Assembly: GCF_006335115.1 (NCBI RefSeq)
Contig: NZ_VDMJ01000024.1
Span: forward strand, 1 to 60,839
DNA: 60,839 nt
Direction: 5' to 3'
DNA from: Streptomyces sp. NP160
GTDB lineage: Bacteria; Actinomycetota; Actinomycetes; Actinomycetales; Quadrisphaeraceae
Positions 25,926-32,606 of this stretch are shown piece after piece (the first letter of the stretch is position 1; the number at the start of each line of letters is the position of its first letter). The notes under the pieces were generated by a model. It saw nothing but the letters and a program-made list of their open reading frames with translations, ran no database searches and was not told where the DNA came from. The translations under genes were made by a program, and so were the position numbers.

Positions 25926-25983
25926 GACCGTGGACGCCGCGCCCCGGTCTGGACCGTCACACCGGGACACCGCGTCCACGGTC
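25926..25983. terminator. long-arm inverted repeat between convergent genes
   Basis: GACCGTGGACGC (25926-25937) and its exact reverse complement (25972-25983) flank a 34-base centre with a smaller CCGGT/ACCGG pairing. It lies between the convergent RidA and GNAT genes, so a bidirectional terminator is likely. The same 12-mer occurs at 22661-22672. Confidence 0.45.
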
Positions 25984-25989
25984 GCCCCG

Positions 25990-26580
25990 TCAGCGGAGCT
26001 CGCCGGCCAGCAGCGAGCCGATCCAGCCGTCGTCGCGCTGGCCGCGGGCCACGAGCAGGCCGCGGACCTCGCCCTCCACGCGGAAGCCGCACTTCTCCGC
26101 CACGGCCCGCGAGGCGCGGTTGCCCACCACGGCGCGCCAGTGGACGCCGACCAGGCCCAGCTCCTCGAACCCCCAGCGCAGCGCCGTGCGCGCCGCCCTC
26201 GTCATGACGCCGCGCCCGCGCGCCGCCGGGTGCAGCCCGAAGCCGACCTCGGCCCAGCGGCCCTCGCCGAGGCGCAGGTCCACCGTGCCGCCGAAGCGGC
26301 CGTCGACCTCGATCGCGAAGGCGGCCATCGACCCGTCGGCCCAGCCCGCGGCCACCTTCTCGAGGAACTCCTGCGCGTGCTGGCGCTCGTACGGCGCCGG
26401 CACGGTGGTCCACCGCTGCATGTCGGGGTCGCCGCCCTGCTCGAAGATCCCGTCGGCGTCGTCGGGGCGGTGGCGGCGCAGCAGCACGCCACCACCGGCG
26501 TCCAGCCGCGGGGGCTCCGGCAGCGGTCGACGCGCAGGGGCGTCCAGCGGGGTCGGCGGGGTGAGGTCCACCCGGACCAC
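25990..26580 (-). CDS. GNAT-family N-acetyltransferase (RimJ/RimL-like)
   Basis: About 196 aa. RimJ-like marks are LLRRHRPDDADGIFEQ, WAEVGFGLHPAARGRGVMTRA (acetyl-CoA loop) and VGNRASRAVAEKCGFRVEGE. Such enzymes acetylate protein N-termini or small amines. Two in-frame GTGs (26580 and 26571) are possible starts. Confidence 0.85.
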   Translation of the reverse strand: MVRVDLTPPTPLDAPARRPLPEPPRLDAGGGVLLRRHRPDDADGIFEQGGDPDMQRWTTVPAPYERQHAQEFLEKVAAGWADGSMAAFAIEVDGRFGGTVDLRLGEGRWAEVGFGLHPAARGRGVMTRAARTALRWGFEELGLVGVHWRAVVGNRASRAVAEKCGFRVEGEVRGLLVARGQRDDGWIGSLLAGELR

Positions 26581-26645
26581 GGTGGCAGCCCGCGCGCCGC
26601 TCCCTCCACCGGTTCCCGCCGCCCGTCGACGTGCGGTGAGGCCGG

Positions 26646-28082
26646 TCAGGGCGCCGACGCGACAGCGGGCAGCACGTGCTCGCGGTACCAGTCGCTGTGC
26701 AGGAGGCCGTGCGGGTCCACCTCGCGCTGGTGGGCCACCACGGCCGGAAGCTCCGGGTAGGCCCGCAGCAGCTGGTCTGGCCGGGCCCAGCGGTGGTAGG
26801 TGAGGAAGTAGCTGCCGCCCCGGTCGAGCGCCAGGTCGATGAGCCGCTGGAAGGCCGCGGCGCTCCTCGCGGTGCCCTCGGGCGTGTGCTCGGTGTGGAG
26901 GTTGAGCACCAGGCAGGCGGAGCGGCGGCGGGCCCACGGCAGCGCGGTGTCGACGTCCGCCTCGACGAAGCGCACCGTGCCGTAGACGACGTCCGCGGCC
27001 CGCTCGCGCAGGTCCTCGGCAGCGGCGCGGGCGAAGCCGGCCAGCTCGGCCGGGGGCACGTAGACCTCGCCGATGACCTCGCTGGCCGGCGGGCCGCCGA
27101 GGAGGGCGTCGAGCCGGCGGTGGTAGCCGTCCTCGTAGTCGGCCAGCTGGTGGGTGTCCGACCAGTACCGCTGGCCGGAGGTGGCCAGGTAGTGGCGCAC
27201 GTACCGCTCGAAGGCGCCCGGCTTGTCGCGGTGGGCCAGCTCCAGCAGCTCGGCCCAGTCCCCGCGGGAGAGCGCCAGCTGCCCTCCGGGGACCGCCTCG
27301 GCGCCCTCGTCCTCGTCGGGCCCACCGGTCTGGGCCGGGCGGTAGCAGGAGAAGACGCCGTCGCGCAGGAAGCCCGGCGAGGCGGCGTCGACGGCGGGCT
27401 GCAGGTCCCCGTAGAGGTAGCCGGCCCCGACGCGACCGGCCACGCACTCGGCCAGGTCCTCGGTGGTGGCCAGCTCGACGTCGCGCTGGAGCACCCGCCG
27501 CGGTGCGAGCCTCAGCACCACCGAGACGACGACGCCGAAGAGGCCGTAGCCCCCCAGCACCGCCCGGAACAGGTCCGGCTCCTGGTCGCGGCTGAGGTCG
27601 GCAGCGCGCCCGTCGGGCAGCACCACGCGCACGGACTCGACGTCGGAGGCCATCGGCGGCAGCGCCAGCCCGCGCCCGTGGGCGTTCACCGAGACCGAGC
27701 CGCCGATGCTGAACCTGTCGGCTCCCGTCTGCTTCTGCCGGACGCCCCACCGCCGGCTGGGCGGCAGGTGCGCCTGCTGCCGGGCGAGCGCCGCCACCAG
27801 CTGCGGCCACTGCACGCCGGCGCCGACCTCGACGAGGCCGCGCTCGGCGTCGACGGGTCCCACGCGGTCGAGCCCGCCGGTGTCCAGCAGCAGCCCGTCG
27901 GTGGCGAACTGCTGACCGCCCATGGCGTGCCGCCCACCCGCCGCGGTCAGGCGCAGCCGTCCGGCGCGGGCGCGGGCCAGCGCCGCCACCACCTCCTGCT
28001 CGGTGCGGGGGCGGAGCACCGCGCGCACGCGGGTGGCGTTGAGGGCGGAGTGGACGTCGTCGACCAGCTCGCTGGCAGTCAC
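26646..28082 (-). CDS. FAD-binding oxidoreductase (PCMH/VAO type)
   Basis: About 478 aa. An N-terminal FAD-binding PCMH domain shows RAVLRPRTEQEVVAALARAR, TAAGGRHAMGGQQF and DRFSIGGSVSVNAHGRGLAL; the C-terminal cap ends with DPHGLLHSDWYREHVL. It resembles sugar/alcohol oxidases such as alditol or gulonolactone oxidase relatives; substrate unknown. I prefer GTG 28082. A GTG at 28133 would leave only 14 bases to the divergent gene and would sit against its promoter box. Confidence 0.85.
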   Translation of the reverse strand: MTASELVDDVHSALNATRVRAVLRPRTEQEVVAALARARAGRLRLTAAGGRHAMGGQQFATDGLLLDTGGLDRVGPVDAERGLVEVGAGVQWPQLVAALARQQAHLPPSRRWGVRQKQTGADRFSIGGSVSVNAHGRGLALPPMASDVESVRVVLPDGRAADLSRDQEPDLFRAVLGGYGLFGVVVSVVLRLAPRRVLQRDVELATTEDLAECVAGRVGAGYLYGDLQPAVDAASPGFLRDGVFSCYRPAQTGGPDEDEGAEAVPGGQLALSRGDWAELLELAHRDKPGAFERYVRHYLATSGQRYWSDTHQLADYEDGYHRRLDALLGGPPASEVIGEVYVPPAELAGFARAAAEDLRERAADVVYGTVRFVEADVDTALPWARRRSACLVLNLHTEHTPEGTARSAAAFQRLIDLALDRGGSYFLTYHRWARPDQLLRAYPELPAVVAHQREVDPHGLLHSDWYREHVLPAVASAP

Positions 28083-28133
28083 GGGACCAGCCTGGCGCTC
28101 GCCGCCTGACGAGCCGGTGACGGTGATCGTCAC

Positions 28134-28139
28134 TAGGGT
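28134..28139 (+). promoter_or_regulatory. leaderless -10 box (TAGGGT) of the CYTH-CHAD gene
   Basis: TAGGGT is followed by 8 bases and ATG at 28148, with no ribosome site. A variant of the TAGCGT boxes seen elsewhere in the window. Confidence 0.5.
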
Positions 28140-28147
28140 CGACGGAC

Positions 28148-29797
28148 ATGGCGAGGAAGTCGGTCGAGGGTCCAGCGGCGGGTGCGACCGGAGGTGTCAG
28201 CACCTCACGGGAGACGGAGCGGAAGTTCTCCCTCGCCGAGGACGCGGCGCTGCCGGACCTCGCGGGGGCCGGCCGGGTCGCCTCGGTGGACGACGTGGTC
28301 GCGCACGACATGGTGGCCGTCTACTACGACACCGCCGACCTGCGCCTGGCGCGCGAGGGCGTGACGCTGCGCCGGCGCCAGGGCGGCTCCGACGACGGCT
28401 GGCACCTCAAGCTGCCCGTCGGCTCCAGCTCCGACCGCGACGAGCTGTCCGTGCCGCTGTCCGACGGCGGCGAGCCGCCCGAGGCCGCTGGGCAGAGCGG
28501 CCCGCCGACGGTGCCGGCCGCGCTCACGGCGCTCGTGACGGCCCTGGTGCGCATCTCCCCGCTGGGCCCGGTCGCCGAGCTGCGCACCCACCGCGAGGTG
28601 CACGTGCTGCGCGACGCCGAGGGCCGGGCGCTGGCCGAGGCGGCCCTCGACGACGTCGAGGTGGCCGTGCCGTCCGGCGCCGGCGAGGGGTCGGCCGGCG
28701 TGGTGCCCGGGCGCTTCCGCGAGCTGGAGGTCGAGCTGCTCGACGACGGCGAGGAGTCCGACCTCGACGCCGTCTCCGAGGCGCTCGTGGCCGCGGGAGC
28801 GGTGCTGGGCGCCCAGGTCTCCAAGGCCAGGCGGGCGCTGGGCACCCCCGCCACCGCCGCTCCCGACGTGCCCGAGCCCGGCGAGGTGGGCCCGCGCTCG
28901 AGCGCCGCGGACCTGGTGCGCGCCTCCACGGCCGAGCAGGTCCGCGCGCTGCGGCGGCACGACCTGGGCGTGCGCCGCGGCGAGGACGACGCCGTGCACC
29001 AGATGCGCGTGGCCGCCCGCCGCCTGCGCAGCGGCCTGCGGGTCTTCCGCCCCCTGCTCGACCGGGAGTGGGCCGACGACCTGCGCGCAGAGCTGGCCTG
29101 GCTGGCCGGTGAGCTGGGCGCCGCCCGCGACGGCGAGGTGCTGGCCGAGCGCCTGTCGCTGGCGCTGGCAGCGCTGCCGGCCGAGGTCGACGCGACCGAC
29201 GCCGCCCGCCTGCTGCAGGCCCACCTCGACGAGCAGCACCGCGACGGCGAGGCGGTGGCGCTCGCGGCGCTGGGCTCGCAGCGGTACGCGGCGCTGCTGG
29301 ACCGGTTGGTCGACGCCGCGACCGCCCCGCCGACCACCGAGGCCGCGGAGGGGGAGTGCCGCGAGGTGCTGCCGCCGCTCGTGCGCACGGCGTGGAAGAA
29401 GCTGGCGCGGGAGGTGACCGAGCTGCGGATGGCCGGCGACGACGACTCCTGGCACGAGGCCCGCAAGACCGCCAAGCGCGTCCGGTACGCCGCCGAGGCC
29501 GTCACCCCGGCGCTCGGCAAGCCCGCCAAGAAGTTCGCCAAGCAGGTCGAGCGCGTCACCGAGCTGCTCGGGCAGCACCAGGACGCCGCCGTGGCCGCTG
29601 ACGTGCTCGCGCACCTGGCCACGGACCGCAGCCGGGCGCTGCACCTGCCGCGCAGCGCGGCCGCGGCGGCGAAGGTGGGCTTCGCGCTCGGGTCGCTGCA
29701 CGCCGCGCAGCGCGCCGAGGTCCGCGTGCTGCGCGCGGACCTGCTGGACATCTGGCCCGAGGTCTCCCACGGCGGCCACCGCGCCTGGCTCGGCTGA
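28148..29797 (+). CDS. CYTH and CHAD domain protein
   Basis: 549 aa. The N-terminal CYTH domain has the ExExK signature (ETERKF, residues 22-27) and a YYDTADLRLAREGVTLRRR strand pair, the fold of triphosphate-processing enzymes. The C-terminal CHAD domain (from ~250: VHQMRVAARRLRSGLRVF, and later WHEARKTAKRVRYAAE) is a conserved-histidine helical module that binds polyphosphate. The pair suggests a role in polyphosphate or triphosphate metabolism. A strong stem-loop follows 59 bases after the stop. Confidence 0.9.
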   Translation: MARKSVEGPAAGATGGVSTSRETERKFSLAEDAALPDLAGAGRVASVDDVVAHDMVAVYYDTADLRLAREGVTLRRRQGGSDDGWHLKLPVGSSSDRDELSVPLSDGGEPPEAAGQSGPPTVPAALTALVTALVRISPLGPVAELRTHREVHVLRDAEGRALAEAALDDVEVAVPSGAGEGSAGVVPGRFRELEVELLDDGEESDLDAVSEALVAAGAVLGAQVSKARRALGTPATAAPDVPEPGEVGPRSSAADLVRASTAEQVRALRRHDLGVRRGEDDAVHQMRVAARRLRSGLRVFRPLLDREWADDLRAELAWLAGELGAARDGEVLAERLSLALAALPAEVDATDAARLLQAHLDEQHRDGEAVALAALGSQRYAALLDRLVDAATAPPTTEAAEGECREVLPPLVRTAWKKLAREVTELRMAGDDDSWHEARKTAKRVRYAAEAVTPALGKPAKKFAKQVERVTELLGQHQDAAVAADVLAHLATDRSRALHLPRSAAAAAKVGFALGSLHAAQRAEVRVLRADLLDIWPEVSHGGHRAWLG

Positions 29798-29855
29798 GGC
29801 CTGCCTCTCCCCGCTGGGACCGCAGCCGAGCGCCTCATCGCGGTTCACGGCCCCA

Positions 29856-29891
29856 CCGCAACCGCAACCGACCGCTCGGTTGCGGTTGCGG
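29856..29891. terminator. 16-bp perfect stem-loop with GGTTGC repeats
   Basis: Arms 29856-29871 and 29876-29891 pair perfectly around a CCGC loop. Each arm has two copies of CCGCAA / TTGCGG. It follows the CYTH-CHAD gene and precedes the nitrilase operon, so it may be the terminator of the former. Because the GGTTGC unit recurs in the next palindrome, it could also be a protein-binding array. Confidence 0.55.
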
Positions 29892-29932
29892 TTCCGGTGG
29901 CGGTCCGCGGGGAGCCGATCGTGGAGAGGACC

Positions 29933-29951
29933 TGGCAACCAGCGGTTGCCA
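29933..29951. promoter_or_regulatory. candidate operator (TGGCAACC palindrome) upstream of the nitrilase operon
   Basis: TGGCAACC-AGC-GGTTGCCA is a perfect 8-bp inverted repeat, 44 bases before the first gene of the operon. It shares GGTTGC with the stem-loop just upstream. The regulator is unknown. Confidence 0.45.
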
Positions 29952-29956
29952 CGGAT

Positions 29957-29972
29957 GTGACCAACCGGAAAC
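29957..29972 (+). promoter_or_regulatory. GlnR-like binding site
   Basis: GTGAC-CAACCG-GAAAC fits the actinobacterial GlnR consensus gTnAc-N6-GaAAc and also the AC-N9-AC spacing reported for mycobacteria. It ends 23 bases before the amidohydrolase start and 10 bases before a TTGACT hexamer at leaderless spacing, close to where an activator would contact the promoter. Related clusters are called nitrogen-starvation genes, so GlnR control is biologically sensible. Confidence 0.6.
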
Positions 29973-29995
29973 ACCCCGCTCGTTGACTCCCCGGC

Positions 29996-30853
29996 ATGGG
30001 CAGCGGGGGAGCCGGCACCGGCCGGGGGGTGGGGAGCGGCGTCCACGACGCCCACCGCCACCTCGGCGCGCTGCCCGCCCACCCCTTCTACGGCGGCCCG
30101 CCGGTCAACCCCGACACCGCCGCCGTCGCCGACGTCGACGCGCTGCTGCGCTCCCTCGACGAGGAAGGCGTCGAGCGGGCCCTCGTCATCCCCAACTACG
30201 GCGTCCCGGACGTCACCGCGTCGTTCGCGCTCAACGAGCTGGTGCTCGAGGCCGCCGCCCGCGACGACCGGGTCCGCGCCGGCCTGTGGGTCTCACCGCG
30301 CCCCCAGGACGCCGAGCTCACGGCGCAGGCGCTCCAGCTCGCGGGAGAGAGCGGCGTCGTCGCGCTGAAGACGTCGTTCCTGCTCGGCGGGCGTGCCACC
30401 GACGACGCCTGCCGCCCCCAGCTCGACGCCGTCTTCGACGCGGCCCGCGAGCACGGGCTGGTCGTCCACGTGCACACCAGCCCCGGCGCCGCCTCCGACG
30501 TCGACGAGGTGGGTGAGCTGGTGGAGCGCTACGGCGACCACGTCGCCATCCACCTCGTCCACCTCGGCGGCGGCATGAGCGGCCACATCAAGCTCATCGG
30601 CTCCCGCTTCTTCGACTGGATCGAGGCCGGCAAGCGCGTCTACACCGACACGTCCTGGGCCATCGGCTTCGCGCCGCGCTGGCTGGCCGCCGAGGTGCAG
30701 CGCCGCGGCACCGGACACGACCGCGTGCTCTACGCCTCCGACGAGCCCTGGGGCGACGCCGTCGGCGAGCTGGCGCGACTGCGCGCCGCCGCCGGGGACG
30801 GCGAGCTGGCCCGCCTGTGGCTCACCGAGAACGCCGCAGCCCTCTACGGCTGA
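29996..30853 (+). CDS. amidohydrolase-family (TIM-barrel) protein
   Basis: 285 aa metal-dependent hydrolase or decarboxylase-like enzyme of the amidohydrolase-2/ACMSD type. Metal-ligand candidates are the HRH of DAHRHLG near residue 19, His in VVHVHTSPG, His in HLVHLGGG, and Asp in YASDEPWGD. First gene of the nitrilase-type operon, 56 bases before the MSMEG_0572-like gene, and directly behind the GlnR-like site. It is not one of the core cluster genes I know, so it may add a step specific to this lineage. Confidence 0.8.
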   Translation: MGSGGAGTGRGVGSGVHDAHRHLGALPAHPFYGGPPVNPDTAAVADVDALLRSLDEEGVERALVIPNYGVPDVTASFALNELVLEAAARDDRVRAGLWVSPRPQDAELTAQALQLAGESGVVALKTSFLLGGRATDDACRPQLDAVFDAAREHGLVVHVHTSPGAASDVDEVGELVERYGDHVAIHLVHLGGGMSGHIKLIGSRFFDWIEAGKRVYTDTSWAIGFAPRWLAAEVQRRGTGHDRVLYASDEPWGDAVGELARLRAAAGDGELARLWLTENAAALYG

Positions 30854-30909
30854 GCGACCACCAGCCCACCCGCCCGACACCCACCCGTCACCCACCGGAG
30901 GAGCCCGAG

Positions 30910-31458
30910 ATGACCACCACCGCCGCCGCCACGTCCGACGAGACCGCCGCCGCCATCAAGGAGGCCGCCGAGAAGTCGAAGGCCGAGATCCAGCACCCCT
31001 CGCTGGAGAAGGGCAGCAACCTCTACGGCTCCACCAAGATCTTCCCGGACTACCAGGCCGAGCCCGGGCAGAGCTACCTCACGCTGGTGCACGGCATCGC
31101 GCACGAGTCCTCGGTGAGCTTCGTGGCGATCCTCCAGGCCACCCGCGCGCTGCGGAAGGGCTTCGACTCCGTCCTGTACTTCTACGGCCCCGGCTCGATG
31201 AACTGCATGGCCACCCGCGGTTTCCCGACCACCGGCGACTCCGCCTTCCCGGGCGAGCACAACATCAACAACAGCCTCGAGACCTTCATCGCCGAGGGCG
31301 GCACCGTCTACTGCTGCCGCTTCGGGCTGTCGCTGCACGGCCTGCGCGAGGAGGACCTCATCGCCGGCGTCATCCCCTGCCACCCGCTGGACGTGCAGGA
31401 CGCGCTCATCCACTACGCCAGCAAGGGCGCCATCATCAACAGCACCTACATGGTCTGA
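30910..31458 (+). CDS. MSMEG_0572/Sll0783-family nitrogen starvation response protein
   Basis: 182 aa, recognised by segments such as HPSLEKGSNLYGSTKIFPDY, FYGPGSMNCMATRGFP and PGEHNINNSLETFI. Core member of the conserved nitrilase cluster (Nit1C; MSMEG_0565-0572 in M. smegmatis, sll0783-0788 region in Synechocystis). Biochemical role unknown. A conserved Cys pair (VYCCRFG) and GVIPCHPLDVQ may matter. ATG at 30910 follows a GGAGGAG ribosome site. Confidence 0.92.
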   Translation: MTTTAAATSDETAAAIKEAAEKSKAEIQHPSLEKGSNLYGSTKIFPDYQAEPGQSYLTLVHGIAHESSVSFVAILQATRALRKGFDSVLYFYGPGSMNCMATRGFPTTGDSAFPGEHNINNSLETFIAEGGTVYCCRFGLSLHGLREEDLIAGVIPCHPLDVQDALIHYASKGAIINSTYMV

Positions 31459-31493
31459 GCCCGCCGACCAGCACAGCCGCGGGGACTCTCCTC

Positions 31494-32606
31494 ATGAGCC
31501 TGGACACCAGGGTCGCCGTCGCCATCCGCGGCGTGCGGACCGCCACCGGCGTGCCGGTGAACCGCCGCGGTGGCGCGGGCCCGAGCGACGACGGCCACCT
31601 CCGCCTCGGCGGGCGGGGCGCTGCCCTGCCGATCGACCCGACCAGCCCGTACCTCGTCCGCGACGGCCGGCTGCTGCGGTCCGCCGGCTGCGGTGACGGC
31701 GCCGGCAGCGCCGGTGGCCTCGCCGAGGAGCTGTGGGTCGACACCGGCCTGGAGGCCGAGGCCGTCGCCAGGCCGCGCTTCTACGACCTGACCACGGCGG
31801 ACGGCGTCCGGTACGACCAGCTCGCCCGCCTCCACGGCGCCGACGTGCTGGCCACCACGGTGGTGCAGACGTGCATCCGGTACGCCGAGGACCAGCGCTG
31901 CCGGTTCTGCTCCATCGAGGAGTCGCTGCGCGCCGGGGCCACGACCGCCGTCAAGCGCCCCGAGCAGCTGGCGGAGGTGGCCGAGGCCGCCGTCCGGCTC
32001 GACGGCGTGCGCCAGGTGGTCATGACGACCGGCACCTCCAACGGGCGCGACCGCGGCGCCCGCCACGTCGCTCGCTGCGTGCGCGCGGTCAAGGAGGCCG
32101 TGCCGGGTCTGCCGGTCCAGGTGCAGGTCGAGCCTCCGGAGGACCTGGGCGCGCTCGCCGAGCTGCGGGACGCCGGGGCCGACTCCCTCGGCATCCACGT
32201 GGAGTCCCTCGACGACGACGTCCGCCGGCGCTGGATGCCGGGCAAGGCCACGGTCTCCCTGGAGCGCTACCGCGAGGCGTGGGCCGAGGGCGTCCGCCTC
32301 TTCGGCCGCAACCAGGTCTCCACGTACCTGATCCTCGGGCTGGGGGAGGACCCCGACGAGCTCGTCGCGGGCGCCGCGGAGCTGGCGGCGATGGGCGTCT
32401 ACCCGTTCGTCGTCCCGTTCCGGCCGATCGCCGGGACGCTCGCCGTGGACGTCGACGGCGCCCGTCCACCGGCGCCCGAGGTGCTGGCGGACGTCACGGC
32501 TCGCGTGGCCGCTGACCTGCGCTCCCGCGGGCTGCTCAGCAGCGGCCAGAAGGCCGGCTGCGCGGCGTGCGGGGCGTGCAGCGCGCTCCAGGCGGCCGGG
32601 GCATGA
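31494..32606 (+). CDS. MSMEG_0568-family radical SAM protein
   Basis: 370 aa radical SAM enzyme of the nitrilase cluster. The probable cluster-binding cysteines are spaced C-x8-C-x2-C (residues ~127, 136, 139; TCIRYAEDQRCRFC), not the classical C-x3-C-x2-C. A C-terminal GCAACGAC motif (Cys ~356, 359, 362) could hold an auxiliary iron-sulfur cluster. Segments QVQVEPPEDLGAL and LGIHVESLDDDVRRRWMPGK support a TIM barrel. The reaction is unknown. Its stop overlaps the next start by 4 bases (ATGA). Confidence 0.9.
   Translation: MSLDTRVAVAIRGVRTATGVPVNRRGGAGPSDDGHLRLGGRGAALPIDPTSPYLVRDGRLLRSAGCGDGAGSAGGLAEELWVDTGLEAEAVARPRFYDLTTADGVRYDQLARLHGADVLATTVVQTCIRYAEDQRCRFCSIEESLRAGATTAVKRPEQLAEVAEAAVRLDGVRQVVMTTGTSNGRDRGARHVARCVRAVKEAVPGLPVQVQVEPPEDLGALAELRDAGADSLGIHVESLDDDVRRRWMPGKATVSLERYREAWAEGVRLFGRNQVSTYLILGLGEDPDELVAGAAELAAMGVYPFVVPFRPIAGTLAVDVDGARPPAPEVLADVTARVAADLRSRGLLSSGQKAGCAACGACSALQAAGA

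Noticed and set aside
28205-30082. 625-codon open frame opposite the CYTH-CHAD gene
   Set aside because: Shadow frame produced by high GC; the opposite strand carries a clear two-domain protein.
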